Assembly (NCBI GenBank): GCA_937895705.1
Contig: CALBKM010000044.1
Location: 62,001-126,000 of the forward strand
Origin: an uncultured Clostridia bacterium
GTDB taxonomy: Bacteria > Bacillota > Clostridia > Lachnospirales > Lachnospiraceae
Reading direction: 5' to 3'
DNA length: 64,000 bases
The notes beneath the pieces were generated by a model that was given only the letters and a program-made list of their open reading frames with translations, was not told the origin of the DNA and ran no database searches. The position numbers and the translations under genes were made by a program. Shown piece by piece: positions 41,654 through 50,206 of the stretch. How positions within the stretch are numbered: position 1 is the first letter of the stretch; each line of letters begins with the position of its first letter.

Positions 41654-41685
41654 GAAGAGGGCACGAGAGTGTCCTCTTTACTTTG
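41654..41685 (+). terminator. Terminator after the kinase gene
   Basis: AGAGGGCAC pairs with GTGTCCTCT around a GAGA loop and is followed by a T-rich stretch. Confidence 0.78.
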
Positions 41686-41702
41686 TTAGAGAAGGCGAAA
41701 TA

Positions 41703-41731
41703 TTGACTTTCGAATAGGGCAGTGTTAGAAT
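41703..41731 (+). promoter_or_regulatory. Promoter of the histidine phosphatase gene
   Basis: TTGACT and TAGAAT are separated by 17 bases, 52 bases before the start codon. Confidence 0.68.
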
Positions 41732-41783
41732 GTTTGCAGGAAGCGTATGAATCGTAAACGATTATGCGGAAAGGGAGAATAAG

Positions 41784-42383
41784 ATGACCAGAGTATATTT
41801 TGTCCGTCATGCGGAACCGGTGCATGCTCACGCGGAAGATAGGACGAGACCGCTTACTGCAGAGGGATTGGAAGACAGAAAAATAGTACTGGAAACACTG
41901 AAAGATAAAGAAATCGACGTGTTTTACTGTAGTCCGTATGTCAGGAGTATGGCGACTATTGAGGAGGCAGCGGTCTTTTTTGAAAAGGAGATACATACGG
42001 ATGAACGCCTTCGCGAGCGGGAGAAAGGCAACGAAGGAAATTCTTCCGGGAATGTACTGAAAATGCGTTGGACGGACTTTACCTTTCATGAAGAGGGCGG
42101 AGAGTCTATCGGCATGGTGCAGGAGCGGAATATAGCGGCACTAAAGGAGATTTTATCGGCGAATGAAGGGAAGAATATTGTTATCGGGACTCACGGTACC
42201 GCGCTCAGTTCTATTTTGAATTACTATAATCCAAAGTTCGACTGCAACGATTTTTTACGGATTGTGGACTGGATGCCGTATGTTATCGAGCTGGATTTTG
42301 AGGGAGATAAGTGCGTTGGAATGACGGAGCATGCGTATGTGGAGAAGACGTTCCCGGAGAGGATGAAATCGTTTAAAAAATAG
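41784..42383 (+). CDS. Histidine phosphatase family protein
   Basis: A 199-residue phosphoglycerate-mutase-like phosphatase. The catalytic RHAE is at residues 8-11 (YFVRHAEP), a later Arg-Glu pair near 80 and the second catalytic His in IGTHGTALSS near 138. ATG with AAAGGGAG. Members act on sugar phosphates, alpha-ribazole phosphate or nucleotides; no neighbour points to one. It probably stands alone on its own promoter. Confidence 0.88.
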   Translation: MTRVYFVRHAEPVHAHAEDRTRPLTAEGLEDRKIVLETLKDKEIDVFYCSPYVRSMATIEEAAVFFEKEIHTDERLREREKGNEGNSSGNVLKMRWTDFTFHEEGGESIGMVQERNIAALKEILSANEGKNIVIGTHGTALSSILNYYNPKFDCNDFLRIVDWMPYVIELDFEGDKCVGMTEHAYVEKTFPERMKSFKK

Positions 42384-42471
42384 GACGGAAATTTGAAGCG
42401 AAGAGAAAGGAACTGTTGGATAAGTTCTGAAATCATGTATTTAGAAGATGAAAAGGAGAATGTAGAATACA

Positions 42472-42645
42472 ATGGAAACTTTTTATTATATCGTGGACAG
42501 CATCGACGGCGACTATGCGAATTTAGTGCGAACGGATATTGAAACCGCAGACAAGAAGCTGGTAGCCCGTGCATTGCTTCCGGAAGGCATCGACGTGGGC
42601 ACGAAGCTGAAATACGAGATGTTCCAGTACGAAATTATGGAGTAA
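42472..42645 (+). CDS. Short DUF3006-like protein (57 residues)
   Basis: A small gene in the gap before ybaK. The 57-residue product FYYIVDSIDGDYANLVRTDI... with RALLPEGIDVGTKL resembles the DUF3006 pattern (a beta-barrel of about 60-70 residues with a conserved LPEG segment). The ATG is preceded by AAAAGGAG at a distance of about 12 bases, and its stop lies 32 bases before the ybaK start. The conserved codons and good frame make it a real gene. Function of the family is unknown. Confidence 0.68.
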   Translation: METFYYIVDSIDGDYANLVRTDIETADKKLVARALLPEGIDVGTKLKYEMFQYEIME

Positions 42646-42677
42646 CATAAAATCAAAATGAGAAGAGAGTAGTTAGT

Positions 42678-43163
42678 ATGGCAAAGGAAAAGACAGTAAA
42701 AACAAATGCAATGCGAATTTTGGATTCGTTAAAAATCGCATATGAGATGCAGTCCTACGAGTGCGACGAGTTTGTGGACGGTGTGACTACGGCAGATACC
42801 CTGGGGTTGGACCACAAGCTGGTGTATAAGACTCTGGTAACGGTGGCAAAGAGCAAAGCGTACTATGTGTTTGTAATTCCCATTGAGGCGGAGCTTGACT
42901 TAAAGGCAGCGGCCAGAGCGGTAAACGAAAAAGCATTGGAGCTTTTGCCGTTAAAGGAACTGACTCCGGTAACCGGTTATATCCGGGGCGGATGTACGGC
43001 GATCGGTATGAAAAAAGCATTCCCGACGGTGATTGACGCTTCCGTGGAAGGGGTGCCGCATTTGCATGTCAGCGGAGGTAAGCCGGGGTTACAGTTGAAG
43101 CTTTCCGTGGAGGATTATTTAACGGCCAGTAAGGCGAAGGTGTCCGATGTCATCGTGAAGTAA
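42678..43163 (+). CDS. ybaK: YbaK-type Cys-tRNA(Pro) deacylase
   Basis: A 161-residue trans-editing protein that removes cysteine mischarged on tRNA-Pro. The fold and motifs are typical: KTNAMRILDSLKIAYEMQSY at the start, LVYKTLV near 52 with the conserved Lys, and RGGCTAIGMKK near 102. ATG with AGAAGAGAG upstream. It follows the DUF3006-like gene closely and they may be co-transcribed. Confidence 0.92.
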   Translation: MAKEKTVKTNAMRILDSLKIAYEMQSYECDEFVDGVTTADTLGLDHKLVYKTLVTVAKSKAYYVFVIPIEAELDLKAAARAVNEKALELLPLKELTPVTGYIRGGCTAIGMKKAFPTVIDASVEGVPHLHVSGGKPGLQLKLSVEDYLTASKAKVSDVIVK

Positions 43164-43240
43164 CGGACTGTTAATAGACGGCGTGTTTTACAGGCATAAA
43201 AGCGGGACTACATTAAAACGGATGAGAAAATAAGCAAGAA

Positions 43241-43275
43241 AATCGGCGGGACATCTAATGGTTCCGCCGATTTGT
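43241..43275 (+). terminator. Hairpin after ybaK
   Basis: AATCGGCGG pairs with CCGCCGATT; the following T-run is weak (TTTGTGT). Confidence 0.6.
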
Positions 43276-43372
43276 GTCGATATAGTAAACAAGGATAATT
43301 ATGTCATGGGATAGAATTCATGACAACCCACAAAGCAAAAGGATTTGGCAAAGAAGATAAGGAGGTCTTTTT

Positions 43373-44242
43373 ATGAACGGAATTCACAGATTCGGAGGTT
43401 TTCCGAAAAATGTTAACGAGATTTTAAAGGGCGCTAACCGTGAGGAGCGTCGTGCTATGGGCAAAGCAAAGCATCCGGGTGCGCAGGATGCGGCAATGTA
43501 CGAGATGTCCGATAAGGCAAAGCGCATGGATAGGGATGCATTAAAGGCATATCAGAAGAATGCCGGCGGCATCCACATGGAAGAGAAGAAAAAGGTAGAG
43601 GATGAAGTAGAGCTTAGCGAAGCAGCGAAAAATCTTCTGGCTGAGTTAAAGGAGAAGTACGGCGATATTGATTTCTTTGTGGCAGAGTTTTCTACCGATG
43701 AGGAAGCGCAGTACTATCACAATCAGTCTACCAAGAAATACAGCTGTGTCATCGACCCGAAGACCTTGGAGGAGATGGCAGCGGATGAAGCGGTGAAGGA
43801 AAAGTATGTAGGTATTATCGATACCGCCGATGAGAAGTTTGACCAGGTAAAGGAAGAACTGGGTGAGGATGCTGACCAGATTAAGCGTATGGGTATCACC
43901 GTGGATAAGGACGGTGTGGTGACCTATTTTGCGGAGCTGACGAAGCAGACCGTGAAGATGCAGGAGGATCTTCGCAATCAGCAGAAGGAGCTTCGTGCAG
44001 AAAAGAAGGAGCGTGCGGAAAAGGCCGAGAAGATGAAAGCCGAACGGGAAGAAAAGGCCGAGAAGGCGGATGGAAAAAAGGATGAAGCGGAAAAGCCGGT
44101 GAATCCGAATAAGGTGACCGCAAGTACCATCGAAGAGCTGACAGCAAAGCTGAAGGAGATTTTGGCGGAGCGTGTAAATGACAAGACAGAGGATAAGGCG
44201 GCAGAAAAGAAGGAAAGACCGCACTTTGATATGACATTGTAG
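43373..44242 (+). CDS. DUF6033-type protein with charged coiled-coil tail
   Basis: A 289-residue cytoplasmic protein. The first ~195 residues match what I recall as DUF6033 (GKAKHPGAQDAAMYEMSDKAK, then a FFVAEFSTDEEAQYYHNQSTKKYSCVIDP region). Residues 200-245 form a Lys/Glu-rich coiled coil with RAEKKERAEKAEKMKAEREE, and the tail ends in RPHFDMTL. ATG with AAGGAGG. Strong codon bias suggests good expression. The family seems limited to Lachnospiraceae-like bacteria and has no known function. Confidence 0.75.
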   Translation: MNGIHRFGGFPKNVNEILKGANREERRAMGKAKHPGAQDAAMYEMSDKAKRMDRDALKAYQKNAGGIHMEEKKKVEDEVELSEAAKNLLAELKEKYGDIDFFVAEFSTDEEAQYYHNQSTKKYSCVIDPKTLEEMAADEAVKEKYVGIIDTADEKFDQVKEELGEDADQIKRMGITVDKDGVVTYFAELTKQTVKMQEDLRNQQKELRAEKKERAEKAEKMKAEREEKAEKADGKKDEAEKPVNPNKVTASTIEELTAKLKEILAERVNDKTEDKAAEKKERPHFDMTL

Positions 44243-44266
44243 AAGTAAGAGAATAGAAAACAGATA

Positions 44267-44297
44267 AGTCCGGTCGTTTACGATCGGGCTTTTTTGT
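44267..44297 (+). terminator. Terminator after DUF6033 gene
   Basis: AGTCCGGTCG pairs with CGATCGGGCT, allowing G-U pairs, and is followed by a run of T residues. Confidence 0.8.
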
Positions 44298-44341
44298 TTG
44301 ATGAAAGAATTTACGAGGGTGTATTTATGTCTTATGCACCA

Positions 44342-44371
44342 TTGACGATGCAAGGGAAATAGTGTTATAAT
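44342..44371 (+). promoter_or_regulatory. Promoter of the HAD hydrolase gene
   Basis: TTGACG and TATAAT are separated by 18 bases. Confidence 0.7.
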
Positions 44372-44447
44372 GCACTCTGTGATGTTTATAACAAGTTATT
44401 TTGAACGTTCAAGACGCACAGACGACGAAATGAGAGGGCGGAACAAA

Positions 44448-45155
44448 ATGAGTATCAAAGCAGTATTGTTCGATTTAGACGGAACGTTGTTACCGATGGA
44501 TTATGATGGGTTTTTGAAAACTTATTTCGGAACTCTTGCAAAGAGAATGACAAAATACGGTTATGACCCGGATTTGCTTATTAAAAATATCTGGATCGGA
44601 ACCAAGGCCATGGTAATGAACGACGGTTCCTGTATGAACGAGACAAAATTCTGGGATGTGATGGCCGGAGTTTACGGTATAAATGTATTACAGGATAAGG
44701 CGTTGTTTGATGACTTTTACAGAGAAGAGTTTGTAAAGGCGAAGGAAGCCTGCGGATTTGACCCGATGGCAAAGGAAACGGTGAGTTTGGTAAAGAAGCT
44801 GGGGAGGAAGACGGCCCTTGCCACAAATCCGATTTTTCCGATGGTTGCCACGAGACAGAGAATTGCATGGGCAGGTCTTGAAAAAGAGGACTTTGAACTT
44901 TGTACCACCTATGAGAATATTGGAGTCAGCAAACCGAATCAGGCCTATTATACGGAAATTGCAAAACGTCTTAATGTGGCGCCGGAGGCGTGTCTTATGG
45001 TGGGAAATGATGTTTCGGAGGATATGGTAGCGGAAACGTGCGGTATGCAGGTGTTTTTGCTGACGGATTGTTTGTTAAATAAAAATAACGAGGATATTTC
45101 CGGATATCCGCAGGGTGATTTTGCAAAATTACAGGATTTTCTAAAGATGTTATAA
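44448..45155 (+). CDS. HAD-superfamily hydrolase
   Basis: A 235-residue haloacid dehalogenase-type phosphatase. Motif I FDLDGTLL is at residues 7-14, a Thr in ALATNP near 125 is motif II, and motif III/IV follow with SKPNQAYY and VGNDVSEDM near 190. The helical cap lies between motifs I and II. The ATG at 44448 follows GGCGGA; an upstream in-frame start at 44370 overlaps the -10 box. Sugar phosphates or nucleotides are likely substrates. Its own promoter precedes it. Confidence 0.88.
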   Translation: MSIKAVLFDLDGTLLPMDYDGFLKTYFGTLAKRMTKYGYDPDLLIKNIWIGTKAMVMNDGSCMNETKFWDVMAGVYGINVLQDKALFDDFYREEFVKAKEACGFDPMAKETVSLVKKLGRKTALATNPIFPMVATRQRIAWAGLEKEDFELCTTYENIGVSKPNQAYYTEIAKRLNVAPEACLMVGNDVSEDMVAETCGMQVFLLTDCLLNKNNEDISGYPQGDFAKLQDFLKML

Positions 45156-45163
45156 ATCGGTGC

Positions 45164-45193
45164 TTGCCAGACGGCATGCAAATGTGATAGTAT
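45164..45193 (+). promoter_or_regulatory. Candidate promoter of plsY
   Basis: TTGCCA and TAGTAT are separated by 18 bases, 75 bases before the plsY start. Confidence 0.55.
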
Positions 45194-45268
45194 ATTACGT
45201 GGATAGAGAACGAATTACAAAGGAGTTCGAACCGTGGTGTTTTGTTTGCGGTTTGAAGGGGAGGAACA

Positions 45269-45913
45269 ATGGAGATTTTAGCTTGTATTTTAATCGGTTA
45301 TTTGATCGGAGCATTCAGTCCGTCGTATCTTATCGGTTTGATGAGCGGGTACGACATCCGGAAGAAAGGCTCCGGAAATGCGGGAGCGTCCAACGTTATT
45401 ATCTTAAAAGGAAAGGCAGTTGGCGCATTCTGTGCGATTCTTGATATTGCAAAGGCTTGTCTTGCACTTTGGATTACCCGGAAGTTATTTCCGCATTTTG
45501 ATTATGCGTTCCCGATTACCGGTACGTCCTGTATTTTAGGTCATATTTTCCCGTTTTACATGAAGTTTCGCGGAGGAAAAGGGCTGGCTTGCCTCGGTGG
45601 AGTGGTGCTTATGACCGATGTGCGGTTGTTTTTGATTATGATATCCATCGAGCTTGTTGTAGTGTTGATTGTAAATTATCTTTGCGTAGTGCCGATGTCC
45701 GCATCTGTAGCCTATGCTTTGATTTACGGCTTTATGAACAAGGATGTGCTGGGGGCATGTATTTTTATGATTGCTGCGGTGGTAATGCTGTTCAAGCACA
45801 TGGATAACTTACAACGTATCAAAAACGGGACGGAAGTGCATTTCAGTTATCTATGGAATAAAGAGAAAGAGATTGAAAGAATCAAAGCCAACGGTGCAAC
45901 CGAAGGTGAATAA
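45269..45913 (+). CDS. plsY: Glycerol-3-phosphate acyltransferase PlsY-type
   Basis: A 214-residue membrane enzyme that acylates glycerol 3-phosphate with acyl-phosphate, the first step of phospholipid synthesis. All conserved loops are present: YLIGAFSPSYLIG with GYDIRKKGSGNAGASN (near 30-45), GHIFPFYMKFRGGKGLA (near 92-108) and a later loop. Five to six hydrophobic segments fit the family. ATG with GGGGAGG. Followed by a terminator. Confidence 0.9.
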   Translation: MEILACILIGYLIGAFSPSYLIGLMSGYDIRKKGSGNAGASNVIILKGKAVGAFCAILDIAKACLALWITRKLFPHFDYAFPITGTSCILGHIFPFYMKFRGGKGLACLGGVVLMTDVRLFLIMISIELVVVLIVNYLCVVPMSASVAYALIYGFMNKDVLGACIFMIAAVVMLFKHMDNLQRIKNGTEVHFSYLWNKEKEIERIKANGATEGE

Positions 45914-45918
45914 AAGTA

Positions 45919-45948
45919 ACGGGCTGTCGCTTGACGACAGCCCGTTTT
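45919..45948 (+). terminator. Terminator after plsY
   Basis: ACGGGCTGTCG pairs perfectly with CGACAGCCCGT and is followed by TTTTG. Confidence 0.85.
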
Positions 45949-46021
45949 GTGTACAGGTAAAGAGAAAACGTTCCTGCTCCCTACACTTTAAAAAGATTTT
46001 ATGAAATGATACAGTTACTAC

Positions 46022-46051
46022 TTGACAAATCATATATGCTGTGTATATACT
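46022..46051 (+). promoter_or_regulatory. Promoter of the two-transporter ABC operon
   Basis: TTGACA and TATACT are separated by 18 bases; the -10 box sits inside the inverted repeat at 46039-46071. Confidence 0.65.
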
Positions 46052-46071
46052 GTATATATAGACATACACAG
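46039..46071. promoter_or_regulatory. Probable operator for the internal GntR regulator
   Basis: CTGTGTAT and ATACACAG form a perfect 8-base inverted repeat around a 17-base spacer, overlapping the -10 region of the operon that encodes the YtrA-type regulator at 47838. Confidence 0.6.
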
Positions 46072-46142
46072 TTGAAGGCGTAATTTGTAAAAGGATTGCG
46101 GTGAGGAAACAAGAAGGTTTGGGAGGGAAGAAGGAGATAGTT

Positions 46143-47009
46143 ATGAGTACGGTTCTGGATGTGAAAATTCCCCGACTGCAGAGGGATGGGTTTGCGTTAA
46201 AAGAGATTGATTTTTCGGTAGAGGCCGGTTATTTGACTGCACTCCTGGGTGTAAACGGTGCCGGTAAGACGACGCTGTTGTCTGCAATTTCCGGGCTTTT
46301 GCCGTTGCCGGAGGAGGCTGAGGTGCGTATCGGTGGATATTCTCTCCGTGAGAATGAGAAGGATGCAAAGGAATGTATGGGCTTTGTATTTGACGAAATG
46401 CCTTTTGACGAAGGGATGTCTCCGCTTCTCACAGGGCAGATGTACGGTCCGTATTACCGGAACTGGGATATGGAGAAGTATCTGGCTTATCTGGAGCGGT
46501 TTGAGATTCCGAAAAAGCGGACGATTCGTAAGTTGTCCAAGGGTATGAAGATGAAGTTTCAGCTGGCTTTTGCTTTGTCCCACGGGGCAATGTTTTTGAT
46601 TATGGATGAGCCGGCGGCATCCATGGACCCGGTGTTCCGGGATGAGTTTATGGAAGTGTTAAGTGAAGTATTAGAGGGTGAGGATTGTGGGATTCTGCTT
46701 TCTTCCCAGCTTGTTTCGGAACTTGAAGCAAAGGCGGATTATACATTGATGCTGCATCAGGGAGAGCAGATATTTTGTGACAGCACGGAGAATGTTTTGG
46801 ACAATTTTTTGTTGGTGAAGGGAAGGTATGAGTTGTTCCCGTATATGAAGAGTCGTATTTTAGGAGAGCGTTTGTCCGAGTTTTCGGCGGAAGGTTTGAT
46901 ACGAAATGACGGAGATCCGGTTCGGCTGGATTTGGAGTGCGTACGTCCGACTATGGAGGATTTGATGTATTACATAAAGCAGGGTGTGGTAAAGAAAGGA
47001 ATGGTGTAA
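46143..47009 (+). CDS. ABC transporter ATP-binding protein (first of operon)
   Basis: A 288-residue ATPase with Walker A LLGVNGAGKTTLL (near residue 40), signature LSKGMKMKFQLAFAL (near 140) and Walker B FLIMDEPAASMDP (near 160). A ~70-residue C-terminal extension follows, as in YtrB/YtrE-type proteins. The ATG at 46143 follows AAGGAG; an earlier in-frame start at 46101 has no site. It should pair with the membrane protein at 47011 across a two-base gap. The system is likely of the GntR-regulated YtrABCDEF kind linked to envelope stress. Confidence 0.88.
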   Translation: MSTVLDVKIPRLQRDGFALKEIDFSVEAGYLTALLGVNGAGKTTLLSAISGLLPLPEEAEVRIGGYSLRENEKDAKECMGFVFDEMPFDEGMSPLLTGQMYGPYYRNWDMEKYLAYLERFEIPKKRTIRKLSKGMKMKFQLAFALSHGAMFLIMDEPAASMDPVFRDEFMEVLSEVLEGEDCGILLSSQLVSELEAKADYTLMLHQGEQIFCDSTENVLDNFLLVKGRYELFPYMKSRILGERLSEFSAEGLIRNDGDPVRLDLECVRPTMEDLMYYIKQGVVKKGMV

Positions 47010-47010
47010 T

Positions 47011-47850
47011 ATGGAGAAAGGAAGAGCCGCGGGAAGTTATGTTCTCTTTATTATAAGAGAAGGCCTGTATCGGATGAAGACGGAATTGGTCGGGTGGCGT
47101 GGTATTGTACTACTGGTTATTTTCGGATATCTGTTTTTGGATACTATTGCGGCGGTTAAGGAGTCCCAAAGTTTAATGGCACAGGGAGTGGGAGCGCTTT
47201 GGATGGTGGTTATATTTCCGCCGCGTATGGGAAAATTGTTGTATTTATTGCCCTTTTCCAAGAAAGAACGGACGCAGTATTTGGGAACGTACTCTGTAAG
47301 CTATAACGTATTTCATGTGCTGTTGTTCCTTTTTATGGGGGCTGTGTCGTGTTTGATCTCCGGATACTTCTTTTTATTGTGGGTACGTCATTTTATACTT
47401 TGTACTTTTCCGTTTATGTTGCTTTACAGCGGCGTGGTAGTGGACAGTATGTCCGCTGCGGTAAAGCGTTCCTACCCGAATTCCGGATGGTTTTTCAGTA
47501 CGAGAAGCTATTGGCAGCAAAAGGATGACCGGGTGGAGGGAATTAGAGAGGATTGCAATTCAAGTGTCCCGGAAAAAACAACGATGTCTGTGGAGGAGAA
47601 AGCGAAAGCAAAGAAACAGACGAGGTTTGCCGTTGCTACTGTACTTTGTACAATTATTCCGGCATTTCACGCGTGCGGCAACTATATGTATATGGGGCTT
47701 TGCAAACGATGGCCTTGGCTATTATATACAATTACAGGCCTTGCGTACTTAAGTGCAATCATCGGTTTGTACATATACTGGAACCGGATTTCGGAGGAAA
47801 TGAATCAAAAGGGAAGTACCGGAAAGGAGGAAGGCGTATGCAATTTGTAG
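47011..47850 (+). CDS. ABC transporter membrane protein (first of operon)
   Basis: A 279-residue membrane protein with about six hydrophobic segments and a hydrophilic, charged loop near residues 160-205. No classic permease signature is seen, but its position directly after an ATPase and before the GntR gene makes it the permease partner. The last residues overlap the GntR gene by 13 bases. The family is not recognised. Confidence 0.7.
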   Translation: MEKGRAAGSYVLFIIREGLYRMKTELVGWRGIVLLVIFGYLFLDTIAAVKESQSLMAQGVGALWMVVIFPPRMGKLLYLLPFSKKERTQYLGTYSVSYNVFHVLLFLFMGAVSCLISGYFFLLWVRHFILCTFPFMLLYSGVVVDSMSAAVKRSYPNSGWFFSTRSYWQQKDDRVEGIREDCNSSVPEKTTMSVEEKAKAKKQTRFAVATVLCTIIPAFHACGNYMYMGLCKRWPWLLYTITGLAYLSAIIGLYIYWNRISEEMNQKGSTGKEEGVCNL

Positions 47851-48212
47851 TTTCGGGACAATCGACATTGCCGATTTATGAGCAGATTATCGGGCAGGTA
47901 AAAACTGCCATTGTGGCGGGGGATGTGAAGCCGGGAGATATGTTACCGTCCATTCGTGCGCTTGCCAGGGACTTGCAAATCAGCGTCATCACTACAAAAC
48001 GTGCCTATGAAGAGCTGGAAAAGGAAGGTCTGATTTATTCCGTTTCTGGCAAAGGGTTTTATGTGTGCGAACAGAATACGGACCTGCTCCGGGAGAAAAA
48101 GCTGGCCATGGCGGAACGGCATATGCTGGACTGTATCAAGGAATGTCGCGAGGCCGGTATGGAGCGGGACGATATCATGGAAATGGTGGAAGTATTGTTG
48201 GATTCGGAATAA
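47838..48212 (+). CDS. GntR-family regulator, YtrA subfamily
   Basis: A 124-residue regulator. Winged helix (residues 8-75; PIYEQIIGQVKTAIVAGDVK, then the recognition helix SVITTKRAYEELEKEGLIY) plus a short helical tail, without a ligand-binding domain. The ATG at 47838 follows AAGGAGGAAG and overlaps the preceding gene. It probably binds the inverted repeat at 46039 and controls the whole five-gene operon, including itself. It is related in type to the regulator at 9639 but faces a different operator. Confidence 0.9.
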   Translation: MQFVVSGQSTLPIYEQIIGQVKTAIVAGDVKPGDMLPSIRALARDLQISVITTKRAYEELEKEGLIYSVSGKGFYVCEQNTDLLREKKLAMAERHMLDCIKECREAGMERDDIMEMVEVLLDSE

Positions 48213-48233
48213 GACAGACAGGAGGATTTTGTT

Positions 48234-49049
48234 TTGCAGCAGCAGACACAAATCGATGAACATAGAATAGCAGAAGAGAAAGAGGCAGAACGGTTGGCAA
48301 AACCGGCACTGAAGGTACAGGGCCTGGAAAAGTCCTTCTTCCGTTTCGGAAGCGGGAAGTTTGCGGTAAAGGATATTTCTTTTACTTTGGAGCGTGGCTA
48401 TATGTTGGGACTTATCGGCAGAAACGGTGCAGGAAAGTCCACACTGCTTCGTTTAATCTTACAGAGTTTGCCGCGAAAGCGGGGAACGATGGAAATTGCC
48501 GGCTATGATGTGGCAACCCATGCCACGGAGGCAAAAAAGTTAGTCGGCTATGTGGGAGAGGACTTTTATTTTCTGTCGAAAGAGACACTGCGGGAAAACG
48601 GCAGGGTGCTGGGGATGTTTTATCCGGAGTTTGATATGGAGCGGTATTTAGAGCTTCTTAAGCGTTTTGAACTGGGGGCGGATAAGTTTTCCGGTCAGAT
48701 ATCAAAGGGTGAAAACACTAAGGCGCAGCTGGCTTTTGCACTGGCGCATAAACCGGAGCTTTTGCTTCTTGACGAGCCCACGGGAGGCTTGGATCCGTTG
48801 GTACGTCGGGAGTTTTTGCATGTGCTGCAGTCGGAACTTATGGACGAACGGATGAGTATTGTTTTCTCCACCCATATTACGGAGGATTTGGACAAGGTGG
48901 CGGATTACGTTGCCATGATGGAACAGGGACGGCTGTTGTTCTACGAGACAAAGGATGAGCTTCTGGAACGTCTTACGGGGGAGAACGGAGAGCGCCTGAC
49001 TCTGAAACAGCTGATGGTAAAACTTTGCAGGGAGGGGGAGAAGAAATGA
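48234..49049 (+). CDS. ABC transporter ATP-binding protein (second of operon)
   Basis: A 271-residue ATPase. A ~25-residue charged N-terminus precedes the core; Walker A is LIGRNGAGKSTLL (near residue 62), the signature is the variant ISKGENTKAQLAFAL (near 160) and Walker B is LLLLDEPTGGLDP (near 180). The TTG start at 48234 has GGAGGA eight bases upstream; no in-frame ATG is close by. Its partner permease starts four bases inside its end. It resembles the other ATPase of the operon in the degenerate signature. Confidence 0.87.
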   Translation: MQQQTQIDEHRIAEEKEAERLAKPALKVQGLEKSFFRFGSGKFAVKDISFTLERGYMLGLIGRNGAGKSTLLRLILQSLPRKRGTMEIAGYDVATHATEAKKLVGYVGEDFYFLSKETLRENGRVLGMFYPEFDMERYLELLKRFELGADKFSGQISKGENTKAQLAFALAHKPELLLLDEPTGGLDPLVRREFLHVLQSELMDERMSIVFSTHITEDLDKVADYVAMMEQGRLLFYETKDELLERLTGENGERLTLKQLMVKLCREGEKK

Positions 49050-49747
49050 ACCGTTACATAAAAGCAGAGTTTGAATTGTTCAAAAAACAAAAGGCAAATC
49101 TGATTATAGGAAGTTGCATAGTATTTGTATTTATGATGCTGTTGCTGCTTTCAGGTGTGGGAAGTTCCGTATATTGTGCGTATATTACGTTGGTCGGTTA
49201 TATGGCGTATCTGTTTTTCAATATTGCCTTTTATCTCAGTCCTGCCAGCTACTGGCTAAACAGAAAAAAGGTGGTCATTACGACGGAACAGTTGGTGTTG
49301 ACGTTAGGAGAAAGCAAAAGAACCTATGTGAAAAATAAAATCTTTTTCTATGTGGCACAGTATCTGGGGATGGTTTTACTGATTGCGGTGATGCAGATAC
49401 CTGCGGCACTCATTGCGGGAGAAGAGTATTCTTTGTGGGGTTTTTTTCTGATTATTGAGGTGTTTACCACAGCCGTATTTATGAGCTTTTTGGCACTGTT
49501 TGTGGTGCCGGCCAGAGCATATTTGTTTGCGATTCCGGGATGGTGCGGATTTTGCGGTGGTTTTATAAGTATGTATTTCGGTGTGTTTACGGAATTATCG
49601 AAGGAAGTAGCCGTTGAAAATTTTCTGGGTAAGGCTTTGTTCGGAATTACGGTGGGAGTACTTGCGTTCACATATCGCTATCTTCGTACTATAGTCGAAG
49701 AACGTGGCGGATTGCGGGTAAGAAAGCCGGCGACCGGAGAGGAGTAG
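49046..49747 (+). CDS. ABC transporter membrane protein (second of operon)
   Basis: A 233-residue polytopic membrane protein with about six hydrophobic segments, starting NRYIKAEFELFKKQKAN, a basic amphipathic start common to ABC-2-type permeases. The ATG overlaps the ATPase stop by four bases and follows GGGAGGGGGAG. It is the permease for the second ATPase. Only ten bases or so separate it from the DUF523 gene, so readthrough is likely. Confidence 0.72.
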   Translation: MNRYIKAEFELFKKQKANLIIGSCIVFVFMMLLLLSGVGSSVYCAYITLVGYMAYLFFNIAFYLSPASYWLNRKKVVITTEQLVLTLGESKRTYVKNKIFFYVAQYLGMVLLIAVMQIPAALIAGEEYSLWGFFLIIEVFTTAVFMSFLALFVVPARAYLFAIPGWCGFCGGFISMYFGVFTELSKEVAVENFLGKALFGITVGVLAFTYRYLRTIVEERGGLRVRKPATGEE

Positions 49748-49752
49748 AATGT

Positions 49753-50205
49753 ATGAAAGTACTGGTTAGCGCCTGCCTGCTTGGCGTGAATTGCCGTTAT
49801 AACGGTGTTCCGAAGGAGGTTGCGGAGGTAAAGGAACTGTTGGAAAGAGAGGATATCTCCTTGATTCCGGTATGTCCGGAGCAGCTGGGAGGTCTGCCTA
49901 CCCCGCGGACACCGTCGGAGCGAAGGGGTAGTCTTGTGGTCTCTTCGGAGGGAGAAGACCGTACGGAGGCCTTTTTGCGAGGGGCGGAAAAGGCGTTACG
50001 GATTGCGAAGTTGTACGGATGTGAGTCGGCGATTTTAAAGGAGCGTTCTCCATCCTGTGGAAACAAGGAGGTCTATGACGGAAACTTTACCGGAACATTG
50101 GTGTCGGGCGAAGGAGTCACTGCTGAACTGTTGCGGGCAAACGGTTTGAAGGTGTTTGGAGAAAGTGAGGCAGATATGTTTTTGGAGTATGTGAGGAGGC
50201 ATTAG
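49753..50205 (+). CDS. DUF523 family protein
   Basis: A 150-residue protein with all DUF523 marks: SACLLGVNCRYNG at the start, CPEQLGGLPTPRTPSE near 43-58 and LKERSPSCG near 104. Conserved cysteines suggest a metal or iron-sulfur site, but no function is established. ATG with GAGAGGAG. It is the first of three small genes following the ABC operon. Confidence 0.88.
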   Translation: MKVLVSACLLGVNCRYNGVPKEVAEVKELLEREDISLIPVCPEQLGGLPTPRTPSERRGSLVVSSEGEDRTEAFLRGAEKALRIAKLYGCESAILKERSPSCGNKEVYDGNFTGTLVSGEGVTAELLRANGLKVFGESEADMFLEYVRRH

Positions 50206-50206
50206 T

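Noticed and set aside
43646..44353. A 235-codon minus-strand frame opposite the DUF6033 gene
   Set aside because: The Leu/Phe-rich translation is the mirror of the Lys/Glu-rich coiled coil on the + strand; no start context.
45919..45948. GGGCTGTCG in the terminator after plsY, similar to the palindrome end at 3115
   Set aside because: Only about nine bases match and it is a plain terminator stem; it is not a further copy of the element.
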